Position numbers and translations under genes: made by a program. Below are positions 25,844-34,460 of a stretch of DNA of 64,000 bases, one piece after another. The DNA comes from Candidatus Ruthenibacterium merdavium (lineage in GTDB: Bacteria; Bacillota; Clostridia; Oscillospirales; Ruminococcaceae). The stretch spans positions 1-64,000 of the forward strand of contig DWWA01000037.1 in the NCBI GenBank assembly GCA_019119935.1. The letters are read 5' to 3'. The stretch's first letter is position 1. The number at the start of each line of letters is the position of its first letter. The notes under the pieces were generated by a model. That model was not told the origin of the DNA. It did not search any database and worked only from the letters and a program-made list of their open reading frames with translations.

Positions 25844-27478
25844 TCATCCTCCGAAACTCATAAAATCATTCATTTGATTGGCGTAATCGTCACACGGCTC
25901 CCATGCGCTGTATCCGCCGCTTTCGTTGTCCATCCAGCTGCGCTGCTGGGGACGAATGTAATGCGCAATCGCCAAAGCCATCACGCAGTCATCGTGCTCT
26001 CCCTGCATCGCCTCGGGCCTTCCGCGTTCATTTTTCACAAACACCAGCATTTCCCGCAGTGTCTGCGCGTCGCAGATCAGTTCAGGCTGTTCGCGCACCA
26101 AACGCACCAGTTCTGCTAAAATGATGGGCCTTGTCTGCATCGTTGTGCGAAATCCCCATTTTTTCTGCGGCCTGTGCGTGTAGCTGTCCTCCTGCTCGCG
26201 CATAAATTGGTGCGGATAGCAAAGCCGCTCTGCCGTTTTGATCGGATAGGTGGAAAAATTCGCCTCAATGCCCAGCAAAGCCGTGTTGTACCAGTATCCC
26301 AGGGCCATCGCTTCGCAGGCGAAAGCATCCTCGTCGTATTTGCGCCGCAGTACCGCCGCCTGCTTTCCGGTCAGATTGTTCACCACCTGCGCCACAAACC
26401 AGTCGCTGCCGTCGCCGGCCGTGTCGGCGCCGATGACATACGGCACACCGTCCTGCGGCTCTTCGTATACCCATACGCCGCCGCGGTCATCGGTTTCAAC
26501 GCCGTCGAACACAAGACGTTGGTTCGCCTGTTCCATCACCAGCCGATAATTCAAATTGGCACGGTAAAGCGGCGCTGTCCCCTCGTTCAGACGGCGCATC
26601 ACCGCGTCTTTGTCAAAAATGCAGCTGCCGGTCGATAAGAATGCCTCTTCAGGGCACGCCGGATATTCCTGCCGAAACAGCTGTACATCGCCGCCGCAGT
26701 TGTTTTCAATGCACCAGCGTCTCCAGGCCAGCTGCTCATGGTCTAAACCGTAGCGCCGCATGAGCTCCCGTTCGTAGTCCGTCAGCGAAAATCCCGTGTA
26801 CGCTCTGCGGTACTCGTCAAGCTCCCACCACGCGCAAAACACGGGCACAAATTCGCTTTCTCCCGCTACCGCGCGATCCCACATGGTCTTAAATTCGTCA
26901 AAACCGTTCGCCGTGCTCTCAATAATCACCATCGTTCCCGGCATGTCCGGCACCGCCTGCATTGCGCCCGCCAGCGTCACACGCTTGTCGCCCGGCCAAA
27001 AGGCAAATTCGGAAAGATGCAGGTTTTGAAAGGTGTCCGAACGTCCGATGCCGCTGCCGCCCGCCGTCATTACGCGGATCGTGCTGTCGAGACCCCCTTT
27101 TCCCTTCGCCGCAAATACAAGCTCTTTTGCATTGCCCAGCTTCTGCTCGGGGCGAATCCCGGCGGGCAGTTCGGTGTACATCAGTTTCGCCATGCGGTAA
27201 AGGTTGGCGCTTGCGTCCTCCGTGTGTGCCACAATGCCGCTTTTTACGCCTGTTCCGGTCACAGTCCGCTTGAACATCATCGCCTCTGTCAACGTCGAAA
27301 AGCCCATCTGACGTGCTTTCAGCACAATGGCCCTCAGCGGCTTTCCCTGCTCGTGCTGCTGTTTCAGCGCCGCATACAGTTTCATTTGCGGAAGGTTTAA
27401 TTTCATCGGAATCACTTCGCCGCGCTTATCCCGAATTTTGATGAAATGCTCTATGTAGGCTTTCGTGTTAATCGCCAA
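25844..27478 (-). CDS. terL: Phage terminase large subunit
   Basis: A 544-residue DNA-packaging motor. The ATPase has Walker A-like VLKARQMGFST, Walker B LHLSEFAFW and a coupling motif IIESTANGF. The RNase-H-like nuclease has VIGADTAGDGSD, LLGIEAN and EHDDCVMALA. The TTG start at 27478 (then AINTKAYIEHF) was chosen because GGGGGA lies 6 nt upstream; the longer frame from 27532 has no ribosome site. It works with the small subunit encoded upstream and with the portal. Confidence 0.9.
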   Translation of the reverse strand: MAINTKAYIEHFIKIRDKRGEVIPMKLNLPQMKLYAALKQQHEQGKPLRAIVLKARQMGFSTLTEAMMFKRTVTGTGVKSGIVAHTEDASANLYRMAKLMYTELPAGIRPEQKLGNAKELVFAAKGKGGLDSTIRVMTAGGSGIGRSDTFQNLHLSEFAFWPGDKRVTLAGAMQAVPDMPGTMVIIESTANGFDEFKTMWDRAVAGESEFVPVFCAWWELDEYRRAYTGFSLTDYERELMRRYGLDHEQLAWRRWCIENNCGGDVQLFRQEYPACPEEAFLSTGSCIFDKDAVMRRLNEGTAPLYRANLNYRLVMEQANQRLVFDGVETDDRGGVWVYEEPQDGVPYVIGADTAGDGSDWFVAQVVNNLTGKQAAVLRRKYDEDAFACEAMALGYWYNTALLGIEANFSTYPIKTAERLCYPHQFMREQEDSYTHRPQKKWGFRTTMQTRPIILAELVRLVREQPELICDAQTLREMLVFVKNERGRPEAMQGEHDDCVMALAIAHYIRPQQRSWMDNESGGYSAWEPCDDYANQMNDFMSFGG

Positions 27479-27635
27479 TCGCCGTCCCCCTTTTTTCGTG
27501 TCTCTGTTTTGCAAAATGTGCTTGCAGATCAAGCGGTATTCTGCCGTGCAAAATCATCCGCCCGGTGCTGCTGTATTTTTCTATTTGACGGAATCTTTTT
27601 CCGGAAATGTGCCAATCAATCAACCGCGCGCTTTT

Positions 27636-28157
27636 TTAAAATTCATCGCCAAGAATGCTTTTTAACAGCGCCTCGTAATTCTGATCACTGCCGTCCATCG
27701 CGGGCACCTCAGTTTTCGCGCGCACCGCCATCAGCGCACGCAGAAAGCTCGCCGCAGTCGCATCGCTCAAATGGTAGTAGTTTTCAAGCGTCGCCTCTAA
27801 GCGCGCCCGCTTTTGCGCCACTTCTTCACTTTCTCCCTTTTGCTTCGGGCCAAGCCGACGCAGTGCGCATCGAATTTCTTCCATCTCGCGCTCCGTGCTG
27901 CACGCCGTTTCCAAGCGCCGTACCAAAAGGTCTACATTCATCCGCATTCCGCGCTTTGCCATCTGCCCCAGCACCTGCGCGTCCTGTTTGCTGCTGGATT
28001 CTTGCCCGCCGCTTTCCTCTTCTTTGCTCCATTTTCTTAAGGTAGAAGCGGATACCCCGCTTTCACGGCTCACCTGTGCGAAGCTTTTTCCCTCTTTCAG
28101 CTGCTTTAAGCAAGCCTTTTTTTCTTTTGGGGAGTATGCCCTGCCTTTTTTCTTCAT
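27636..28157 (-). CDS. terS: Phage terminase small subunit-like protein
   Basis: 173 residues: a basic N-terminus with a transposase-like helix-turn-helix (KKACLKQLKEGKSFAQVSRE, GVSASTLRKW) and a helical remainder, as in small terminases that recognise the packaging site. ATG 28157 has AAAGGAG and overlaps the previous stop (ATGA). The following 157 bp up to terL are non-coding. Confidence 0.7.
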   Translation of the reverse strand: MKKKGRAYSPKEKKACLKQLKEGKSFAQVSRESGVSASTLRKWSKEEESGGQESSSKQDAQVLGQMAKRGMRMNVDLLVRRLETACSTEREMEEIRCALRRLGPKQKGESEEVAQKRARLEATLENYYHLSDATAASFLRALMAVRAKTEVPAMDGSDQNYEALLKSILGDEF

Positions 28158-28351
28158 TGCCGCTCCTTTCTTTCGTCTGCCAAGCCCCGGCAAGCACGCA
28201 GATACCGCCTTGTTCCCGGTCTCTCGCACCGAGCCGCCGGCGCCTGGAATTGTTCACACTGTTTTTTCTCAAAGGTTCGGCAGCTCCTTCGGCACAATAA
28301 ACACTGGGCGCTGTCCCCAATTCCCCAGCTTTGCCGCACCTGCTCACTCAT
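28154..28351 (-). CDS. Small Cys-containing phage protein
   Basis: 65 residues with CLLCRRSC near position 18 and further Cys at about 32 and 42, possibly metal-binding. It is placed by an AGAGG ribosome site and overlaps at both ends (start within the previous gene's end, stop overlapping terS by 4 bp). No family recognised. Confidence 0.5.
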   Translation of the reverse strand: MSEQVRQSWGIGDSAQCLLCRRSCRTFEKKQCEQFQAPAARCERPGTRRYLRACRGLADERKERQ

Positions 28352-28541
28352 TTCGAACCTCTTTGCCGCGTTTTATTTTCTTCACTTTGACGCTCATCCC
28401 CTGTTTTCTTCTCATTTGAAGCAGTTCCCGCTTTGTCATGCGGCATACTTTTGCCAGTGCCTCTGCAGTCGGCTCACAAGCCAGCGGCATCTCATACGCG
28501 TCATTCGTCACCAACATCCAAATCATGCCATTCTTCGACAT
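28344..28541 (-). CDS. Small phage early protein, MWMLVTND-type
   Basis: 65 residues beginning with a variant of the WMLVTNDxYExPLA pattern that recurs in small early proteins of Firmicutes phages, followed by a helix-turn-helix-like EALAKVCRMTKRELLQMRRK and a basic tail. Start could be ATG 28541 or 28526; a G-rich ribosome site spans the region. Operator 1 lies 11 bp upstream of the first ATG. Confidence 0.6.
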   Translation of the reverse strand: MSKNGMIWMLVTNDAYEMPLACEPTAEALAKVCRMTKRELLQMRRKQGMSVKVKKIKRGKEVRNE

Positions 28542-28551
28542 CCCCCCTTTT

Positions 28552-28567
28552 ATCCCATTATTGGGAT
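28552..28567. promoter_or_regulatory. Phage operator 1
   Basis: ATCCCA-TTAT-TGGGAT, a perfect 6-4-6 palindrome at the end of the Cro-like gene. Confidence 0.65.
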
Positions 28568-28773
28568 GAATTCAACAAAAAAATTTTTGTCTTTTCTTCT
28601 ACACTCTCTAAGTTCAGCAGCATACAAATGCGCATCACTTCCCATGTATTCCATACACAGCTGCCCGAAAGCTTTTCAGAAAAGCGCTTTTCTGATAAAT
28701 TCAGGTGTTTTGCCATGTCTTGTTTTGAAATACCCTGCAATTGCATTTTTTGCTCCAGCAAGCTCGTTTTCAT
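28558..28773 (-). CDS. Cro/XRE-like small regulator
   Basis: 71 residues with a helix-turn-helix KQDMAKHLNLSEKRFSEKLSG and the WNTWEVMRICMLLNL helix, a common form of small clostridial phage Cro-like regulators. It is the first leftward gene, opposite the S24 repressor, with AAGGGG before ATG 28773. Probable role: antagonist of the repressor at the same operators. Confidence 0.75.
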   Translation of the reverse strand: MKTSLLEQKMQLQGISKQDMAKHLNLSEKRFSEKLSGSCVWNTWEVMRICMLLNLESVEEKTKIFLLNSSQ

Positions 28774-28790
28774 ATCACCCCTTCTTTCTC

Positions 28791-28806
28791 ATCCCATTTT
28801 TGGGAT
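28791..28806. promoter_or_regulatory. Phage operator 2
   Basis: ATCCCA-TTTT-TGGGAT, perfect palindrome, 18 bp upstream of the Cro-like start codon. Confidence 0.7.
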
Positions 28807-28839
28807 GAATATAACATACCACACTTATTTTCACTTGTC

Positions 28840-28855
28840 AACCCATTTTTGGGAT
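28840..28855. promoter_or_regulatory. Phage operator 3
   Basis: AACCCA-TTTT-TGGGAT, one mismatch to the consensus; its centre is 49 bp from operator 2. Confidence 0.65.
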
Positions 28856-28872
28856 ATTTTTTAAATTTTTTT

Positions 28873-28888
28873 ATTGCATTTATGGGAC
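28873..28888. promoter_or_regulatory. Degenerate phage operator 4
   Basis: ATTGCA-TTTA-TGGGAC keeps one good half site; its centre is 33 bp (about three helical turns) from operator 3, on the repressor side. Confidence 0.4.
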
Positions 28889-28981
28889 AATTCAGATATA
28901 CTTACATTAAAGGCAGTGATTGCTTTGTTTTAATTTTTAATCATCTTACCTGAAAAAGAAATGACAAGGAGGTCAGTTGTG

Positions 28982-29611
28982 ATGAATGAGATATCCAAAC
29001 GCCTGCAGCAATATTATGAGCGAAGCGGGCTTTCCTACACTGATTTAGCGGCGCGCACCGGCGTTCCGAAATCCGCTTTGCAGCGCTATATTTCCGGCAC
29101 AACCGAAAAAATCCCCATGGATCGGCTCGAAAAGCTCGCCTATGCGCTTGATACTACGCCGCAAATTCTGATGGGCTGGCAGCCGCATGAGGAAAGCGAC
29201 GTTCCGCCGGGGTTTATTCCGGTTCCTGAAATGCGCCGCGTCCCGCTGGTGGGGCGCATTGCCTGCGGCAGTCCCATCACGGCAGAGCAAAATATTGAAG
29301 ATTACGTCGAGGTTCCTATTTTGCACCACGCGGATTTCGCGCTGCGCTGTGAGGGCGACAGCATGATCGACGCAGGGATTGCCGACGGCGATATCGTGTA
29401 TATTCGCCGCCAGCCGGACGTGGAAAACGGTCAAATTGCCGCCGTGCGCATCGGCGATGAGGCCACGCTCAAGCGTGTGTATAAAACGCCCGACACCATC
29501 ACGCTTATGCCCGCCAACGCCGCCTATCCGCCGTATATTCTCACCGGCGAACAAATGCAGGATCTGGTCATTGAGGGCAAGGCCGTGGGCTTTACGCATT
29601 GGTATGTTTAA
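28982..29611 (+). CDS. CI/LexA-type phage repressor (XRE helix-turn-helix + S24 peptidase)
   Basis: 209 residues. N-terminal XRE domain (YTDLAARTGVPKSALQRYIS); C-terminal S24 domain with catalytic Ser127 in EGDSM and Lys164 in ATLKRVY. The self-cleavage site would lie in GRIACGSP as Cys-Gly, the dipeptide cut in UmuD, rather than the usual Ala-Gly. It should keep the leftward phage genes silent and be inactivated through RecA after DNA damage. ATG 28982 follows AAGGAGG; it is the only rightward gene of the island. Confidence 0.85.
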   Translation: MNEISKRLQQYYERSGLSYTDLAARTGVPKSALQRYISGTTEKIPMDRLEKLAYALDTTPQILMGWQPHEESDVPPGFIPVPEMRRVPLVGRIACGSPITAEQNIEDYVEVPILHHADFALRCEGDSMIDAGIADGDIVYIRRQPDVENGQIAAVRIGDEATLKRVYKTPDTITLMPANAAYPPYILTGEQMQDLVIEGKAVGFTHWYV

Positions 29612-29647
29612 TTGCTTGTCAAATTTCAGAAAGGCTGTCAGTTCAAT

Positions 29648-30937
29648 ATGAACCTTCCAAAACCGATTTCGCGGCGCGGTCAATTTTTTCTGCTTTCACT
29701 CATTCCGCTTTATTTTATTGCCGCCGCTTTTTTCTTTCAAACCCCGTCCGATATCCTGTCGGGCCTTGTCCGCATTTTGCAGGAACCCGATTTTTTAATC
29801 ACCGATTACTTTGTCGTCGGCGGAGTGGGGGCGGCGTTTTTTAACGCCGGTCTGCTCTCGCTGTTTTCCGTTGCACTGGTCTATTTTCTCGGCATGGAGA
29901 TGGACGGCCACACCATCACTTCCGTGTGTTTGATGTTTGGCTTTTCTCTGTTCGGAAAAAACATTCTCAATATCTGGGCGCTGCTCGCCGGGGTCTGGCT
30001 CTACGCCAAATATCACCGAACCCCTTTTTCCCGCTATGTGTACGTTGGGCTTTACAGCACCTGTCTTTCGCCCATCATCACGCAAATCACCCAAATCCCT
30101 CAGCTTTCCGTGTTTCCCGTCCCTATCCGCTTTTTGCTTGCCATTGCGGCGGGTGTTGCCATTGGGTTTGTCATTCCTCCGCTGTCTACCCACGTTCACT
30201 ATGCACACAAAGGTTACTCTCTTTATAATGTCGGTTTCTCCTGCGGAATTATCGCTACCATTGTCGTGTCGCTGTTCCGCTCGTTCAATATTGAAATGGA
30301 ACAGCGCCTCATCTGGCACACAGGCATGCGCGTCCGGTTTCTTGCGTTGTTGTCGGTGCTTTTTGTCTTGATGGCGGCGGGCGCGCTCCTCTTCGGCGGG
30401 CGCAGCATTCTCAAGGAATATCGTCTGCTGCTGCGCCTGCCGGGGCTCGGCGGAACGGATTTTCTTCGCGACAGCACACGCTGTGCCACGGTTTTTAATA
30501 TGGCGGTCAACGGCCTTTTTGCCGTCGTTTTGGTCTTTCTTGTCGGCGGTGAGCTCAACGGCCCGGTGATCGGCAGTATTTTCACCATTATCGGCTTTAG
30601 TGCCACAGGAAAACATCTGCGCAATATTTTTCCCATCATGCTCGGTGTCTATCTCGCAAGCCTGATCAAGCACTGGAATCTGTGCGACCCTTCCCCCATG
30701 CTGGCGTTCCTGCTTTCCACAACGCTTGCCCCCATCGCCGGCGAATTCGGCATCTTCTGCGGCGTTCTGGCGGGCTTTCTTCACTCCTCGGTCGTGCTCA
30801 ATACCGGTATTTTATATGGCGGAATGAATCTTTATAATAACGGGTTTGCAGGCGGCCTAATCGCCGTATTCATGATCCCCATTATTCAGTCAATCCGCTC
30901 GCGCAAAGCCCGCGCCAAAGAAAATCTTTCCCTGTAA
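29648..30937 (+). CDS. DUF1576 multi-pass membrane protein
   Basis: A 429-residue protein with about 11-12 hydrophobic helices and two pseudo-repeat motifs (MFGFSLFGKNILNIW and IGFSATGKHLRNIF; YSLYNVGFS and MNLYNNGFAGG), consistent with an inverted-repeat transporter. DUF1576 proteins are uncharacterised. It begins 36 bp after the repressor stop; ATG 29648 is preceded by AAAGG at a slightly long distance. It is probably host rather than phage. Confidence 0.75.
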   Translation: MNLPKPISRRGQFFLLSLIPLYFIAAAFFFQTPSDILSGLVRILQEPDFLITDYFVVGGVGAAFFNAGLLSLFSVALVYFLGMEMDGHTITSVCLMFGFSLFGKNILNIWALLAGVWLYAKYHRTPFSRYVYVGLYSTCLSPIITQITQIPQLSVFPVPIRFLLAIAAGVAIGFVIPPLSTHVHYAHKGYSLYNVGFSCGIIATIVVSLFRSFNIEMEQRLIWHTGMRVRFLALLSVLFVLMAAGALLFGGRSILKEYRLLLRLPGLGGTDFLRDSTRCATVFNMAVNGLFAVVLVFLVGGELNGPVIGSIFTIIGFSATGKHLRNIFPIMLGVYLASLIKHWNLCDPSPMLAFLLSTTLAPIAGEFGIFCGVLAGFLHSSVVLNTGILYGGMNLYNNGFAGGLIAVFMIPIIQSIRSRKARAKENLSL

Positions 30938-30976
30938 AAATCTCTGCATTAAGATAATCTTTTTATTTCACAAACG

Positions 30977-31015
30977 AAAAGGCTGCGCCGGGCATTTGCC
31001 CGGCACAGCCTTTTT
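30977..31015. terminator. Strong bidirectional terminator
   Basis: AAAAGGCTG and GCCGGGC pair with GCCCGGC and CAGCCTTTT, with T-runs on both strands, between convergent genes. Confidence 0.85.
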
Positions 31016-31037
31016 AAATTCAATTCCATCTGCACCA

Positions 31038-31229
31038 TCAATAAGCGCGGCAGGCAGTATTCTCCCGGCACCGCAGCACGGTCTCTCTGCATAGCGCTTC
31101 GTGCAGCTTCAAGTAGTTTCTTTTCCGTTCGCGCTGCATCTTCTCACACATACAGCGTGCACGCCATCTTCCGCAAGTTTTGTGGCAGCCATCGGAATAA
31201 TGGCTGCAATGTTCTTTACAAGGCAGCAT
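31038..31229 (-). CDS. Small Cys/His-rich protein
   Basis: 63 residues with CKEHC, then HYSDGCHKTCGRW and further Cys residues, followed by a basic helix. The C-x3-C...CH-x2-C arrangement resembles small metal-binding proteins common in clostridial prophages. AAAGGAGAGGG precedes the start. Function unknown; it may be a remnant of the neighbouring phage. Confidence 0.6.
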   Translation of the reverse strand: MLPCKEHCSHYSDGCHKTCGRWRARCMCEKMQRERKRNYLKLHEALCRETVLRCRENTACRAY

Positions 31230-31585
31230 CCAAACCCTCTCCTTTTATCTGGTGTTTCCCTACCCTTGTTTCATTGTAAGGGGCGGCGCGCAAAAATTTT
31301 GTCACAATTGCGCCCATCCATCCAACACTCATCAAAAATCGCCCAAAGAAAGACTGTTTTGCTCCAACAACCTGCCGCAAAGTTTTGCACTGCATTGTTG
31401 CCTTGTTCTTATTTTACACCAAAAAAAGCAAATTGTCAGCATTTTTACGTAAAATCATCGTAAATAGCTGTTATTTTTATAAATTTTGCCATTAAAACAA
31501 CATTTCGCAATCCATACTTTTTGGAAAAGCGTTATTTTACGCCCAATTTTTCCTAATATTTTCCAAAATTGTGTATGATTTGCGT
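31230..31585. other. AT-rich intergenic region, nothing recognised
   Basis: About 350 bp between a Cys-rich peptide gene and the methyltransferase stop. It is AT-rich with several A/T runs; no promoter pair, hairpin or coding frame could be supported with confidence. Confidence 0.5.
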
Positions 31586-32812
31586 TTAAACTACTTGGAA
31601 TAAATAAAATTTTAAATATGATGTTTCACCCACGCCCCACAAAATGGGATGATCCGGCGATTGCTGGCGTGCTTCAATCTGCCGCAGCTGTACCCCGGCA
31701 TCTTTTGCCGCCGACACCAGCATCTTGCAAAATTCTTCCTCTGTGGCAAAGTGGCTGCAGCTGCAAGTCGCTAAATAACCGCCGCGGGGCAAAAGCTTCA
31801 TTGCACGGTAGTTAATCTCTTTGTAGCCGCGCAATGCGTTGTGAAGCGTCTTGCGTGATTTCGTAAAAGCGGGCGGGTCTAAAATGATAAAATCGTACGC
31901 CCCTTGCTCCAGCGTGGGCAAAAGCTCAAACACATCCGCCGCCACGCATTCCATGCGGTCAGCAACCCCGTTTTTCTCCGCGTTTGCGCGCGCCATTTCT
32001 ACGGCTGTTTCGCTTACATCTACGGCTGTCACATGCGCCGCGCCGCCCTTTGCCGCATTCAGCGCAAAACTTCCCGTGTGGGTAAAGCAGTCCAGCACAC
32101 GCTTTCCGCTTGCCAAACGCGCCACCGCCGCGCGGTTATATTTCTGGTCTAAGAAAAAGCCCGTTTTCTGCCCGTTTTCCACGTCAACCGTGTAGCGCAC
32201 ACCGTTTTCCACAATGTCTGCAAGGGCACTTTTGGGCGTGGGCAGCCCGTGCGCCGACAGGTCATACCACCCTTTGTACTGGGCCAGCCCTTCCAATCCG
32301 CGAATGGCAACGTCGTTGCGCTCATAAATCCCGTCAATGCGCTGTCCGTCCTTTTGCAAAACGTCCACTAAAAGAGGGAACAGCAGGTCTTTGCACTGCT
32401 CCATACCGACACTCAGCACCTGCGCGCTTAAAATCGGGCCGAAGCGGTCTACCGTCAGGCCGGGAAAGAAATCCGCTTCTCCGAAAATAATGCGGCAGCA
32501 TTCCAGCTCGTCCGGCTGAAGCACGCTTTTTCGATACTCCCACGCATGGGTCAATCGTCTGCGCCAAAACGCCTCGTCAAAGCGGTCATTCGCATTTTTG
32601 GAAAACACCCGCACGCGAATTTTGCTTTTTTCGCTCACAAATCCCGTGCCGAGATAGCGGCCCTTCAAGCTGACAACGTCTACAAGCGCACCGTTTTCAC
32701 ACGGCTCTTCACGAACCACTTCGGTGCCGTATACCCAAGGATGCCCGCCGCTGAGCGCACGCTCCGCCTTGACGCTCACGGTAAATTTCGGATAAATACG
32801 TTCCTGCTTCAT
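31586..32812 (-). CDS. RlmI-like class I rRNA (cytosine-C5)-methyltransferase
   Basis: 408 residues: N-terminal PUA-like domain (ERALSGGHPWVYGTEVV, then VVSLKGRYLGTGFV), an EEHL-type middle domain (YERNDVAIRGLEGL), and a Rossmann methyltransferase with VLDCFTHTGSFALNAAKGGA, FIILDPPAFTKS and a catalytic Cys in ATCSCSHF. RlmI methylates a 23S rRNA cytosine; the exact target in this organism is inferred. ATG 32812 with GGAAAGGAAG was preferred over an upstream in-frame start at 32908. Confidence 0.85.
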   Translation of the reverse strand: MKQERIYPKFTVSVKAERALSGGHPWVYGTEVVREEPCENGALVDVVSLKGRYLGTGFVSEKSKIRVRVFSKNANDRFDEAFWRRRLTHAWEYRKSVLQPDELECCRIIFGEADFFPGLTVDRFGPILSAQVLSVGMEQCKDLLFPLLVDVLQKDGQRIDGIYERNDVAIRGLEGLAQYKGWYDLSAHGLPTPKSALADIVENGVRYTVDVENGQKTGFFLDQKYNRAAVARLASGKRVLDCFTHTGSFALNAAKGGAAHVTAVDVSETAVEMARANAEKNGVADRMECVAADVFELLPTLEQGAYDFIILDPPAFTKSRKTLHNALRGYKEINYRAMKLLPRGGYLATCSCSHFATEEEFCKMLVSAAKDAGVQLRQIEARQQSPDHPILWGVGETSYLKFYLFQVV

Positions 32813-32851
32813 GAAATCATCTTCCTTTCCGCGCGTTTTTTGCGCAGGCTC

Positions 32852-32881
32852 TTGCATTCTTACGGATAAATCTTTTATATT
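32852..32881 (+). promoter_or_regulatory. Promoter of the CYTH gene
   Basis: -35 TTGCAT (32852-32857), 18-bp spacer, -10 TATATT (32876-32881). Confidence 0.5.
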
Positions 32882-32907
32882 ATAAAGCAGAAACGGAGGG
32901 TTTGACA

Positions 32908-33621
32908 ATGGAAATCGAAAGAAAATGGAAAATCAGCGGCTTTCCCGATCACTTGCCGCTGCTCGATACGTTTCAGATGCGCCAAAGCTATCTGTCCACC
33001 TGCCCGGTTGTGCGCGTGCGTGAAAGCATCAGTACAAAAAAGCACACGTTTATTTTGTGTTTTAAGGGGCACGGCACGCTTGTCCGCGAAGAAATTGAGC
33101 TCCCGCTTGAAGAAGGTGTTTTTCGCCGCTTGGAAGCACTCACCGGCCATCCGCCCATTACAAAAGAACTTCGCCTTTACGCACTCTCCGGCGGTTTGAA
33201 GCTGGAAGTAAGCTGTGTAGACAAAGGGCTTCCCACGGAATTTTACTATGCCGAAGTGGAGTTTGACAGCGTAGAATCCGCCAATGCCTTTTCTCCCTTG
33301 CCGGAATACGGCCTCGGGGAAGAAATGACCGAAAGCGCGGGCTTTTCCATGAGCCACTACTGGCAGTCTACGCGCCCCAATCAAACCCACTGCCTGCACT
33401 GCGGGGCGGCTTTGACAAACGGGGTCATGCAGTGCAAAACACCGCTTTTGTGGGCGCTTCAGCCGCAGGTCAGCAGTTCTCTTTCTCCCTCGAGTCCCGA
33501 AGATTTTATTTTTCCGCACCCCACATTGGACGAAACCACACTGAACGCGCCGCGCTGTCCCGTGTGCGGACGCATCACGCTTTCTCCTCCGTATGAGGCG
33601 CCGCGCGGAGAAACGCTGTAA
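32908..33621 (+). CDS. CYTH-domain protein with C-terminal Cys-pair tail
   Basis: 237 residues. The CYTH triphosphate-tunnel domain (about 1-155) opens with the diagnostic EIERKW motif and has the later tunnel residues in FVCF-like ILCFKG, REEIELPL and AEVEF. CYTH enzymes bind metal-chelated triphosphates (tripolyphosphatase or thiamine-triphosphatase activities). The last 80 residues are unusual: HCLHCG, an isolated Cys and a final CPVCG look like two halves of a zinc ribbon separated by a Ser/Pro-rich spacer. ATG 32908 with GGAGGG was chosen over TTG 32902. Confidence 0.75.
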   Translation: MEIERKWKISGFPDHLPLLDTFQMRQSYLSTCPVVRVRESISTKKHTFILCFKGHGTLVREEIELPLEEGVFRRLEALTGHPPITKELRLYALSGGLKLEVSCVDKGLPTEFYYAEVEFDSVESANAFSPLPEYGLGEEMTESAGFSMSHYWQSTRPNQTHCLHCGAALTNGVMQCKTPLLWALQPQVSSSLSPSSPEDFIFPHPTLDETTLNAPRCPVCGRITLSPPYEAPRGETL

Positions 33622-33670
33622 ATCAGCCGGTTTCCCGTTTTGTCGCGGCGTCAATCCATACTCCTGATGA

Positions 33671-33708
33671 AAAAACAGGCCAAAACCTTGCGGCCTTGGC
33701 CTGTTTTT
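33671..33708. terminator. Bidirectional terminator
   Basis: AAAAACAGGCC (33671-33681) pairs with GGCCTGTTTTT (33698-33708); serves the CYTH gene and the convergent amino-acid transporter operon. Confidence 0.85.
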
Positions 33709-33713
33709 ACACT

Positions 33714-34460
33714 TTACAGCACCTTGCTTAAAAAATCTTTTAAGCGCGGGTGCGTCGGATTTTCGAAAAACTCCTTCGGCGCTTTCTCTTCACAAATCAC
33801 GCCGCCGTCGATAAATACCACGCGGTTTGCCACTTCGCGCGCAAAGCCCATTTCGTGGGTCACAACCACCATTGTCATGCCCTCCTGCGCGAGCTGTTTC
33901 ATAACGTCGAGCACCTCGCGCACCATCTCAGGGTCAAGCGCACTTGTCGGCTCGTCAAACAGCATCACGTCCGGCTGCATGGCAAGCGCACGGGCGATTG
34001 CAACGCGCTGCTGCTGGCCGCCGGAAAGCTGCACGGGATATGCGCTTCCGCGGTCACCAAGGCCAACGCGCGTCAAAAGCTCCTGCGCCAAACGGTAGGC
34101 ATCTTCTTTCTTCATGCCCTTGACGCGAATGGGCGCAGCGGCCACATTGTCGAGCACCGTCATGTTGGCAAACAGATTAAACTGCTGGAACACCATGCCG
34201 ATTTTGCAGCGCATCGTGTCGATGTTGGTATTTTTGGAGGTGATATCCACACCTTCAAAAATAATGTGGCCTCCGGTGGGCACTTCGAGCAGATTTAAGC
34301 AGCGCAGAAAGGTTGATTTACCGGAGCCGGAAGGCCCAATCACCGCCACAACGTCGCCCTTATGAATTTCAATGTCAATTCCCTTGAGCACCTCAACATG
34401 CTTAAAGTGCTTTTCAAGGCCGTTTACTTCAATCAGCAATTCACGATTATCTTGTGACAC
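33714..34460 (-). CDS. Polar amino-acid ABC transporter ATPase
   Basis: 248 residues with Walker [11 protein letters not shown]-loop VFQQFNLF, signature LSGGQQQR, Walker [13 protein letters not shown] and H-loop VTHEM, as in GlnQ/HisP. The ATPase powers uptake through the permease encoded upstream (14-bp overlap). It is the last gene of a binding protein-permease-ATPase operon. Confidence 0.9.
   Translation of the reverse strand: MSQDNRELLIEVNGLEKHFKHVEVLKGIDIEIHKGDVVAVIGPSGSGKSTFLRCLNLLEVPTGGHIIFEGVDITSKNTNIDTMRCKIGMVFQQFNLFANMTVLDNVAAAPIRVKGMKKEDAYRLAQELLTRVGLGDRGSAYPVQLSGGQQQRVAIARALAMQPDVMLFDEPTSALDPEMVREVLDVMKQLAQEGMTMVVVTHEMGFAREVANRVVFIDGGVICEEKAPKEFFENPTHPRLKDFLSKVL

Noticed and set aside
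29795..30784. 329-codon open frame antisense to the DUF1576 gene
   Set aside because: Highly polar translation opposite membrane helices, as expected for an antisense shadow.
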